Source: Thermoplasmata archaeon
GTDB taxonomy: Archaea; Thermoplasmatota; Thermoplasmata; Thermoplasmatales; Thermoplasmataceae
Direction of reading: 5' to 3'
Length of the DNA stretch: 12,289 nt
NCBI GenBank assembly: GCA_021850745.1
Contig: JAJZKX010000026.1
Coordinates: 1-12,289, forward strand
In this document: positions 7,179-12,289 of the stretch, piece after piece
Numbering within the stretch: the first letter of the stretch is position 1
How the letters are laid out: the number at the start of each line of letters is the position of its first letter
The notes under the pieces: model-generated
Database searches by the model: none
Told to the model about the DNA's origin: nothing
What the model saw: the letters and a program-made list of their open reading frames with translations, nothing else
Program-made: the position numbers and the translations under genes

Positions 7179-8813
7179 CTATTTCTTCGATGTCTGTTCC
7201 TCTATGAGTATCCTCTTCAGGGTTCTTCCGCTCATGCTCTTCGGCATGGAATCCCTGAGATGGAACTCTGCCGGAACCTTTTCTTTTGAAAGCCTGCTTT
7301 CACATGCTTCCCTGAGCCTGTCGATTGAAACCTCTTTTTCCCTGGCAGGAACCACCACAGCAACTATTTTCTGGTCTCCCTGTCCTGTCTCAAGGCCGAT
7401 AACTGCGGCCTCAGATACCCCTTCGACCTGTGAAAGAAATTTCTCAATCTCAACCGGACTTACGATGACATCCCTGGATATGAGAAATTCCCTGTGATAA
7501 TCCGTTACGTAAAGGTAACCGTCCTCATCTATCCTTGCCATGTCTCCTGTCTTGAGCATATTGCCGGAAAAATTTCCTTCAGTGCCTTCTGCCGGAAAAT
7601 ATCCCCTGGTTATCTGATTGCCCCCAAGAAGGAGAAGGCCGACCTTGCCGTGTTCCAGGTCTTCCCCCGTGGCCTCATCCACTATTTTCTGTGTGACTCC
7701 CCTGAGAGGCCGCCCAACGCTTCCCTGCCTTATTTCGTTCCTGTCTGCAGGCTGCATGTGGGTGATGCCGGTCATCTCCGGCACATCGTAATACTCAAGC
7801 ACCGGAACCTTGAATTTCTCCTGGAACATTGATCTGATCTCGTCGTTCATGAGATATGAGGGGCAAAGAGCTCCCTTGAGGCTCTTTGATCCCTGCAGCG
7901 GAACGTTTTCATCAGCCATTGAGTATATATCGTTAGGCATGCCGCAGACATAGTCGCAGTCAAAGAGGCTACACAGCCTTGCCAGCCTTTCATAATCATT
8001 CCTTTCGTATGCGCATATAACTGTTCCACCCAGAACGGCAGGAAGCATTACCGATAACTGGAAGCCCGAAGGAGAAAATACGGGTGTGGATGATGCAATC
8101 CTGAATCTTCTCTTTGGTATCCTGAGATTTTCCCTCATGCCGGCTATGGAGTTCAGGAGATTTGAACCACTGTAAGATATGCCCCTCAGGTCACCATCTA
8201 TGGACGGGAAGACAAACATTACCGCCGGGTCCGCCTCCAGATCCACCTGCTCCTCCTCGCCCCTGGGCTCAAATATCATTTCGCTGAACCATGCAGTGGA
8301 AACACCTGTGGTGGAAAGCTTCACGGATTTGGCAATCTGCCCTGCCGTGACAGAAACAGCCTTCTCAAACGGCAGGAATTCCTGCAGTCTTGTAAGTATT
8401 ATGCCGGATATTCCGCTTTCCTGCTTCACTGTTATATCGGCGGTATAGACTGCCACCAGGACTCTGATGCCGGTGAAATGTATGACGTTGTCCATTTCCC
8501 AGGTGGTGAGGAGATGATCCATGGGAACTGCAACGGCACCTATCTTCATTGCAGCAAAGAATGTCACCATGAACTGGGGAGACAGGGGCAGGGCGATCCC
8601 TATCCTGTCTCCTTTCTTCACTGAGAACTTCTTCCTGAGTGTTTCTGCCATGGAATCAGCCATTGACAGCAGGCTGTGATAAGTGACATGTTTTCCGTGG
8701 TAAATTATTATGGGGAAACTTGTGTTATGGGATTCAGCATCGTGGAGGATGGAATAGATTGAACGTATTCCGCCCAGCCAGCCTTCCTCACCAGTAACTG
8801 TGCTTTCCACCAT
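7179..8813 (-). CDS. AMP-dependent synthetase/ligase homologue (ANL superfamily) with degenerate active-site motifs
   Basis: 544 aa, a normal length for acyl-CoA synthetases. The overall plan is typical: KKGDRIGIALPLSP at 66-79, GAVAVPMDH at 92-100, GSVGRPLRG at 364-372, TGD at 422-424 and VSPVEIEKFL at 451-460. The key motifs are altered. The phosphate loop, normally TSGTTGxPKG, reads FPSIDGDLRG at 202-211. The YGxTE motif reads YYDVPEMTG at 341-349. The hinge, normally DRKKD, reads DYHRE at 438-442, losing the ribose-contacting Arg. The catalytic lysine in the A10 motif (SGK) is Arg530 (SGRTLKR), although K525 remains. The reading frame is intact, so this is not an obvious pseudogene. It may be inactive, regulatory or act on an unusual substrate; an ordinary fatty acyl-CoA ligase is doubtful. 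It starts 129 nt from the divergent aminotransferase ATG and is followed by the protease gene. Confidence 0.85.
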   Translation of the reverse strand: MVESTVTGEEGWLGGIRSIYSILHDAESHNTSFPIIIYHGKHVTYHSLLSMADSMAETLRKKFSVKKGDRIGIALPLSPQFMVTFFAAMKIGAVAVPMDHLLTTWEMDNVIHFTGIRVLVAVYTADITVKQESGISGIILTRLQEFLPFEKAVSVTAGQIAKSVKLSTTGVSTAWFSEMIFEPRGEEEQVDLEADPAVMFVFPSIDGDLRGISYSGSNLLNSIAGMRENLRIPKRRFRIASSTPVFSPSGFQLSVMLPAVLGGTVICAYERNDYERLARLCSLFDCDYVCGMPNDIYSMADENVPLQGSKSLKGALCPSYLMNDEIRSMFQEKFKVPVLEYYDVPEMTGITHMQPADRNEIRQGSVGRPLRGVTQKIVDEATGEDLEHGKVGLLLLGGNQITRGYFPAEGTEGNFSGNMLKTGDMARIDEDGYLYVTDYHREFLISRDVIVSPVEIEKFLSQVEGVSEAAVIGLETGQGDQKIVAVVVPAREKEVSIDRLREACESRLSKEKVPAEFHLRDSMPKSMSGRTLKRILIEEQTSKK

Positions 8814-8819
8814 TTCCTT

Positions 8820-8851
8820 GCACCATCAGGTAATGGAATAACGCATGGTGC
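8820..8851. promoter_or_regulatory. 7-bp inverted repeat flanking the synthetase-like gene's likely start region
   Basis: GCACCAT at 8820-8826 is the reverse complement of ATGGTGC at 8845-8851, with an 18-nt spacer. The pair straddles the expected transcription start of the synthetase-like gene. It could be a half-site pair for a dimeric repressor, but seven base pairs can arise by chance. Confidence 0.25.
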
Positions 8852-8852
8852 C

Positions 8853-8860
8853 CATAAAAT
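8853..8860 (-). promoter_or_regulatory. Candidate TATA box of the synthetase-like gene
   Basis: Read on the minus strand the element is ATTTTATG, centred about 43 nt upstream of the ATG at 8813. That would leave a short leader of roughly 15-20 nt, unlike the leaderless genes elsewhere in the window. A weaker AT-rich stretch at 8831-8841 sits at the leaderless distance and is the alternative. Confidence 0.35.
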
Positions 8861-8874
8861 CTTTTCCGGTGTGA

Positions 8875-8884
8875 CCGACGTCGG
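8875..8884. promoter_or_regulatory. Perfect 10-bp palindrome CCGACGTCGG, candidate operator
   Basis: The palindrome lies in the intergenic region between the divergent synthetase-like and aminotransferase genes, about 25 bp upstream of the aminotransferase TATA box. TTTCCG at 8863-8868 and CGGAAA at 8882-8887 form a second, overlapping inverted repeat. Its position upstream of the TATA box is where archaeal activators of the Lrp type often bind. It is GC-rich in an otherwise AT-rich intergenic stretch. The regulator is unknown. Confidence 0.35.
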
Positions 8885-8908
8885 AAATGAATTGTGAATA
8901 CAAGGGAT

Positions 8909-8914
8909 TATAAA
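8909..8914 (+). promoter_or_regulatory. TATA box of the aminotransferase gene
   Basis: TATAAA is a consensus archaeal TATA core. It is centred about 23 nt before the GTG at 8934 and 32 nt before the ATG at 8943. Transcription would therefore start at or just before either codon, so the promoter does not settle the choice of start. Confidence 0.6.
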
Positions 8915-8942
8915 CAATTTCTATCTGATCCGTGTGAGAAAA

Positions 8943-9851
8943 ATGCCGGGAAAGGTGTGGCTAGACGGGAAAATTGTTGATTATGACAGCGCAAGGGTAC
9001 CAATCCTGACGCATTCCCTGCAGTACGGTACCGGGATATTTGAGGGCATAAGGGCCTATGAGAATTCTGGAATTGCTTCTATTTTCAGGCTCGGTGATCA
9101 TGTAAGAAGGTTCCTTGACACGGCACGTGTTTACCACATGAATCTGGGCTTTTCTGCAGGTGATCTGGAGGAAGCCATCATCGAGGTCGTGAGGGAAAAT
9201 GCCCTTAAGGCATGCTATATCCGCCCATTTGCCTATTATGCCAGCGATGACATATCGCTGTCAACCAGGGGAAAGAGAGTTAGCGTTGCCGTTGCTGCAG
9301 TTCCATTCGGGCAGTATTTCGGAGACAAATTGTCCGAAGGTGTGAAATGCCGCGTATCCTCATGGAGGCGAATAAATTCTGATATCCTTCCTGTTCAGGC
9401 CAAGGCCAGCGGAAACTACCTCAATTCCATCATAGCCTCAATGGATGTGGAAGGCACCGATTTCGATGAGGTCATACTGCTCTCCTCAAAGGGCTATGTT
9501 GCAGAAGGGCCTGGAGAGAACATTTTCCTTGTGAGGAACGGGCATCTTCTCACACCCGGTGTGGAATCTGACATCCTGCTGGGCATCACCAGGAGTTCAG
9601 TTATTGAAATTGCCGGGAATCTTGGCCTCGGGACCGAGGAGAGAGAGGTCCACAGGGAAGAACTCTACACTGCTGACGAAGCATTCTTCTGCGGAACCGC
9701 AGCGGAAATCACGCCAGTGGTTAACGTGGACGGTGTTCCTGTGGGTAACGGAAAAAAGGGAACCATAACCTCAAGGTTGCAGAAAACGTACTTTGACGCT
9801 GTCACAGGCAAGCTGCAGGAATACAGAAAATGGCTGACTCCAGTCAGCTGA
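8943..9851 (+). CDS. ilvE: Branched-chain amino acid aminotransferase (class IV, PLP)
   Basis: 302 aa from the ATG at 8943, close to the E. coli IlvE length. It interconverts Leu, Ile and Val with their 2-oxo acids using glutamate/2-oxoglutarate, in the cytoplasm. The fold-IV features, numbered from this ATG, are the YGTGIFEGIRAY segment at 28-39, the PLP lysine K154 in KASGNYLNS, the PLP-nitrogen contact E192 in EGPGEN (188-193), LGITR at 213-217 and the phosphate-binding CGTAAEITPV at 250-259. These match IlvE rather than D-amino acid transaminase or aminodeoxychorismate lyase. A GTG at 8934 would add three residues (M-R-K). I prefer the ATG because the family's first strand (KVWLDGK) follows at once, but the TATA spacing fits both. 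The last 8 bases overlap the convergent cupin gene. Biosynthetic or catabolic use cannot be decided; no other ilv genes are present. Confidence 0.93.
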   Translation: MPGKVWLDGKIVDYDSARVPILTHSLQYGTGIFEGIRAYENSGIASIFRLGDHVRRFLDTARVYHMNLGFSAGDLEEAIIEVVRENALKACYIRPFAYYASDDISLSTRGKRVSVAVAAVPFGQYFGDKLSEGVKCRVSSWRRINSDILPVQAKASGNYLNSIIASMDVEGTDFDEVILLSSKGYVAEGPGENIFLVRNGHLLTPGVESDILLGITRSSVIEIAGNLGLGTEEREVHREELYTADEAFFCGTAAEITPVVNVDGVPVGNGKKGTITSRLQKTYFDAVTGKLQEYRKWLTPVS

Positions 9852-9865
9852 CGCCTGTTTCAGGC
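9833..9865. terminator. Two adjacent hairpins at the convergent gene ends, possible bidirectional terminator
   Basis: GCTGACT (9833-9839) pairs with AGTCAGC (9842-9848). Next to it GCCTG (9853-9857) pairs with CAGGC (9861-9865) across a TTT loop. Both are perfect and they bracket the 8-bp overlap of the aminotransferase and cupin coding ends. Neither is followed by a T-run, and hairpins are not the standard archaeal signal, so this is tentative. Confidence 0.3.
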
Positions 9866-10203
9866 ATCTTCGTGTCGCTTCTGCAGAGAAGGGCACATAC
9901 TATGACAGTGGCGCCTGATTTTCCGGCTACCAGGGAATGCTTGACCATGACGGGAAAAGAGTGGAAATCCCCTTTCTTCATAGTCTTCCTTCCACCATCA
10001 ATCTCTGTTTCGATTGTGCCTTCCACCACATAAACCCACTCAAACCTGTCCCTGTGATAATGCATTGGATAAACGGCGCCTGGCTTGAACTTCAGGAACT
10101 TGATCATGCCGCTGCCCATGGAATTTATCACGCTCTGTAAAATTCCCAGTTTGCCGTCAGAGACTTCGTCCCATTTGATATCCGCCAGAGAGATGTTCTC
10201 CAT
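9844..10203 (-). CDS. Single-domain cupin protein
   Basis: 119 aa. Cupin motif 1 runs from G42 with H48, H50 and E55, ending at G62, and motif 2 has G78-D79, P84 and H89. This three-His, one-Glu set normally binds Fe, Mn or another divalent metal. Small cupins of this kind act as dioxygenases, isomerases or ligand sensors, and the sequence does not tell which. The start ATG at 10203 has a TATA-like box ~29 nt upstream, so it is probably transcribed on its own. It follows the tandem rhodanese gene by 76 nt on the same strand. Cysteine-dioxygenase-type cupins also handle sulfur compounds, but I see no specific sign of that here. Its last 8 bases overlap the aminotransferase gene. Confidence 0.8.
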   Translation of the reverse strand: MENISLADIKWDEVSDGKLGILQSVINSMGSGMIKFLKFKPGAVYPMHYHRDRFEWVYVVEGTIETEIDGGRKTMKKGDFHSFPVMVKHSLVAGKSGATVIVCALLCRSDTKMPETGVS

Positions 10204-10227
10204 TTCTCTACACCATATACTTCAGGG

Positions 10228-10237
10228 TTAATATAGA
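10228..10237 (-). promoter_or_regulatory. TATA-like box of the cupin gene
   Basis: On the minus strand the sequence is TCTATATTAA, centred about 29-30 nt upstream of the cupin ATG, the spacing of a near-leaderless transcript. Confidence 0.5.
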
Positions 10238-10279
10238 TTATCCGGGGAAATCAGCTTACCAGGATGTAATCATTGCAAT

Positions 10280-10894
10280 TCAGTAGCTTTCATCCAGCGG
10301 GAGCGATTCGGCGACCCATCTCTGCATGCCGCCAAGGACGTTTGCAACCTTGAAGCCGTTGTCTGCCAGATAAACAGATACCACCTCGCTCCTGTTTCCG
10401 TGGGCACATATGACTGCGTATTTCCTGTCTTTCCGGAGGTCGCCAAGCTTCTCCGGCACCTCATTCATGGGTATCTTCAGACTGTTGCTGATTGTGCCCA
10501 TGTTCCACTCAAATGGTTCCCTGACGTCCAGGATTGCGTATTCGTCCAGTCTGGAACTCAGCTCTTCTGGAGTGATCTCCTCAACAGATGCCATAGCAAG
10601 CCCAGATGATTTCCAGCTCTCCAGCCCGTCCTGCATAACGTGAACAACCTTAAGGCCCACAGAAGCAAGCTCCTGTGCACCCCGGGAACCTGTCTCTGCA
10701 TTGGGAGCGACCAGCACAATATCAGGTGATTGTCCATTCAGCCAGTTCCTGATTGCCCTTGCCCATGAGTATGGGCTGAAGGGAACGCTCACGGAGCCCG
10801 GAATATGAGATGCCATGTAATCGCTGCCGCCCCTTGTATCAATAATAAGTATCTTTCCCTCCTGCAATCTTTCCTGGATTTCATTCAGTTCCAT
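10280..10894 (-). CDS. Tandem rhodanese-domain sulfurtransferase, first domain catalytically dead
   Basis: 204 aa with two rhodanese (Cdc25-like) domains, about 1-98 and 103-204. Each opens with its DTR/DVR strand: IDTRGGSDYMASHIPGSV from 18 and LDVREPFEWNMGTISNSL from 122. The second has a full active loop CAHGNRS at 163-169, with C163 as the persulfide-forming cysteine. In the first domain the matching place reads APNAETGSR at 63-71, without cysteine. The pair resembles the pseudo-rhodanese plus rhodanese part of persulfide dioxygenase fusions such as CstB, minus the metallo-beta-lactamase domain. It could move sulfane sulfur between thiols in the cytoplasm. No dioxygenase, sulfide:quinone reductase or TusA-like partner is seen. 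The start ATG at 10894 has AT-rich candidate TATA elements upstream. The gene runs divergently from the glycosyltransferase gene. Confidence 0.88.
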   Translation of the reverse strand: MELNEIQERLQEGKILIIDTRGGSDYMASHIPGSVSVPFSPYSWARAIRNWLNGQSPDIVLVAPNAETGSRGAQELASVGLKVVHVMQDGLESWKSSGLAMASVEEITPEELSSRLDEYAILDVREPFEWNMGTISNSLKIPMNEVPEKLGDLRKDRKYAVICAHGNRSEVVSVYLADNGFKVANVLGGMQRWVAESLPLDESY

Positions 10895-10910
10895 TTACTG
10901 TCAGGTGACG

Positions 10911-10918
10911 ATATTTAT
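10911..10918 (-). promoter_or_regulatory. Candidate TATA box of the rhodanese gene
   Basis: ATAAATAT on the minus strand is centred about 20 nt upstream of the ATG at 10894, slightly close for a leaderless start. The AT-rich stretch at 10922-10931 is an alternative at about 32 nt. One of the two is likely used. The remainder of 10895-11083 is AT-rich and holds no gene I can support. Confidence 0.4.
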
Positions 10919-11047
10919 CAGGATAATAACTTTGCTGAACACTTCTGACACATATTGCCAGTACCGTAGTTCACAGATTTGGAAACTTTTTCTGTTTTGA
11001 ATATCTCGTGAATTAACTTCGTTTACTAAACTATCATGGCAGTGATC

Positions 11048-11057
11048 AATATTATAT
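11048..11057 (+). promoter_or_regulatory. TATA-like box of the glycosyltransferase gene
   Basis: AATATTATAT is centred about 30 nt before the ATG at 11084, consistent with a leaderless or very short-leader transcript. No Shine-Dalgarno sequence precedes that ATG. Confidence 0.5.
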
Positions 11058-11083
11058 CCGTTAATTGTATGTGAACACGACAA

Positions 11084-12289
11084 ATGTTCCACAATGACAG
11101 AGAAATAAAGCAACTTGGCCCAAGGCTTGGCGTGAGTCTCTGGCTCCTGGCCGCCGTATTCTTTAGTGTGCTGTCATTTGTCATACTTCACGTCAGCAAT
11201 ACCTGGAACCTGTTCACCATCTACGCCACCCTCTCGTGGTCCTTCGGTCTGCCCATCATACTGATGAGTTTCATAGGGGCACTCAGAAGCAGGAGCTTCA
11301 GGATGTCTGATTTCAAGGGAAGAGTACCTAACCTGGTAATTTTCGAGATACCTACAATTGCCAGTGAGGACGTAATCCCGGCCCTGTCAAGGGTTGTGGA
11401 TTCAATCGTAAAGTTTGCCCCAAGAAACCTGGACAACTGGCGCATCGACCTGGTCACAGAGGAGTGGTCTGAGGCACGGGATGCTATCGCTGAAAAATAT
11501 GGATCACTGCCAAATTTCAACCTGATTGTTGTCCCCAAAGAATATCAAACAGAGAGCAGATCGCTGAATAAGTCGAGGGCGCTGCAGTACGCAACTGAAT
11601 ACCATATTGCAAGGGGCGAGAACAGTGATGCCATCTGGATATTCCATCTGGACGATGACGCTTCCATAGGGGAAGATACCGTGGCAGCAATTGCCGAGCA
11701 CATAAAGTTCAAGGGGCATGAGTATTACATTGCACAGGGCGTCCTTGCATTCCCGCACCATCTTTCAAAATCAATAATACCTAAATTTGCTGATTCAATG
11801 AGACCTACTGATGATCTCACAAGGTTCTACTTTTTCACGGCTCTTCTCAAGACCCCACTTGTTGGCCTCCATGGAGAGAACCTCCTGGTCAGGTCTGATG
11901 TTGAGAGCAGTATAGGATGGGACAGCGGAAACCGCCCCATTTCGGATGACAGTTGCTTCGGCCTGCGTTTCTCGGAAAAATATCCTGGAAAATCCTCCTT
12001 TCTCCCGGCGTTCACCTACGGCGCATCACCTTCAAATGTCAGGGATATGCTTAAACAGAGAAGAAGATGGCTGGTGGACCTGACAAACCTTGGAGTTTAC
12101 GGACCGCTTCCATGGAAATACAGGCTTCTTCTGATCTATTCAGTTATATTCTGGAGCAGCATGGCAACCCAGAACATAATGCTCGTGATACTCCTGCTTG
12201 AGGGGCTTCATCTCATTGCGTTTGAACTCATAACCCCCCCAATGGCTGTGATGTGGGCGTTTACATTCAGCTTCTGGATATGGTTCTAC
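11084..12289 (+). CDS. Polytopic family 2 glycosyltransferase, Egghead-like (3' partial)
   Basis: 402 codons are visible with no stop before the window edge. Two membrane helices (about 17-37 and 44-66) come first. A cytoplasmic GT-A domain (about 80-335) follows, with the metal-binding DDD at 190-192 (HLDDDAS), GLHGENLLVR at 261-270, a SDDSCFGL segment at 287-294 carrying the likely catalytic acid, and QRRRW at 325-329. At least two more hydrophobic helices follow (about 343-362 and 364-385) up to the edge. The DDD, EDxxFGL-like and Q-R-x-R-W series matches processive-type GT2 enzymes, closest in my memory to the Egghead/BRE-3 beta-mannosyltransferase group. It probably adds sugar to a lipid carrier or extends an envelope glycan at the membrane. 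Donor and acceptor are unknown. A seven-C run at 12234-12240 lies in the gene; the frame continues sensibly beyond it. Confidence 0.85.
   Translation, partial: MFHNDREIKQLGPRLGVSLWLLAAVFFSVLSFVILHVSNTWNLFTIYATLSWSFGLPIILMSFIGALRSRSFRMSDFKGRVPNLVIFEIPTIASEDVIPALSRVVDSIVKFAPRNLDNWRIDLVTEEWSEARDAIAEKYGSLPNFNLIVVPKEYQTESRSLNKSRALQYATEYHIARGENSDAIWIFHLDDDASIGEDTVAAIAEHIKFKGHEYYIAQGVLAFPHHLSKSIIPKFADSMRPTDDLTRFYFFTALLKTPLVGLHGENLLVRSDVESSIGWDSGNRPISDDSCFGLRFSEKYPGKSSFLPAFTYGASPSNVRDMLKQRRRWLVDLTNLGVYGPLPWKYRLLLIYSVIFWSSMATQNIMLVILLLEGLHLIAFELITPPMAVMWAFTFSFWIWFY

Noticed and set aside
7051..7497. 148-codon plus-strand open frame across the protease and synthetase gene boundary
   Set aside because: Serine- and phenylalanine-rich composition of an antisense shadow; it covers the coding ends of two confident genes and has no domain signal.
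10903..10952. C/D-box small RNA, from a GTGACGA-like C box and two CTGA boxes
   Set aside because: The C box has a mismatch, no C'/D' pair with proper spacing is present, and it overlaps the rhodanese promoter.
11011..11066. Inverted repeat AATTAAC / GTTAATT around the glycosyltransferase promoter
   Set aside because: Seven-base arms of A/T-rich sequence separated by 42 nt are expected by chance in an AT-rich intergenic region.
10901..11113. 70-codon minus-strand open frame in the rhodanese/glycosyltransferase intergenic region
   Set aside because: It runs through both putative promoters and into the start of the glycosyltransferase gene; composition follows the AT-rich intergenic DNA and no motif is seen.
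12234..12240. Seven-C homopolymer as a sequencing frameshift or truncation point in the glycosyltransferase
   Set aside because: The reading frame continues past it into a plausible hydrophobic membrane segment, so no frameshift is indicated.

Overview
The window looks like part of a thermoacidophilic archaeal chromosome, most probably of the Thermoplasmata (inference). The reasons are: a Nob1-type rRNA endonuclease, which is archaeal or eukaryotic; TATA-like boxes about 20-32 nt upstream of start codons with almost no leader, as expected of leaderless archaeal mRNAs; an acid-type S53 (sedolisin) protease with C-terminal surface repeats of a kind frequent in Thermoplasmata; a fused EtfBA flavoprotein; and arginine codons mostly AGG/AGA. 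I cannot name the species from the sequence alone.

Layout, left to right. The first ~30 bases may be the tail of an upstream plus-strand gene. A solitary N6/N4-type DNA methyltransferase follows (181-1221, +). Its stop codon abuts the stop of a convergent fused electron transfer flavoprotein (1222-2967, -). Next come minus-strand genes read right to left: a degenerate AMP-dependent acyl-CoA synthetase-like protein (7179-8813), a large secreted and membrane-anchored S53 acid protease (4194-7127), Nob1 (3623-4126) and a cyclase/kynurenine-formamidase-like metal hydrolase (3026-3616). A ~120-130 bp divergent promoter region with a perfect 10-bp palindrome separates the synthetase-like gene from a branched-chain aminotransferase (8943-9851, +). 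That aminotransferase overlaps tail to tail with a small cupin (9844-10203, -). Upstream of the cupin lies a tandem rhodanese (10280-10894, -) whose first domain has lost its catalytic cysteine. An AT-rich divergent intergenic region then leads to a polytopic family 2 glycosyltransferase of the Egghead type, which runs off the right edge (11084->12289, +).

Taken together, the centre reads as a peptide and amino-acid utilisation neighbourhood (inference). The surface acid protease could release peptides. The aminotransferase could turn Leu/Ile/Val into 2-oxo acids. Acyl-CoA chemistry would feed electrons to the ETF. The weak point is the acyl-CoA synthetase homologue, whose nucleotide-binding loop and catalytic lysine are altered, so it may not be a working ligase. 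The right side carries a sulfur-transfer candidate and envelope glycan synthesis.

I found no CRISPR array, tRNA, rRNA, insertion sequence or prophage marker. No clear new multi-gene defence system is visible. The most unusual items are the degenerate ANL enzyme, the pseudo-rhodanese/rhodanese protein that matches the C-terminal half of persulfide dioxygenase fusions but lacks the dioxygenase, and the Asp-to-Asn changes at the expected calcium site of the protease.
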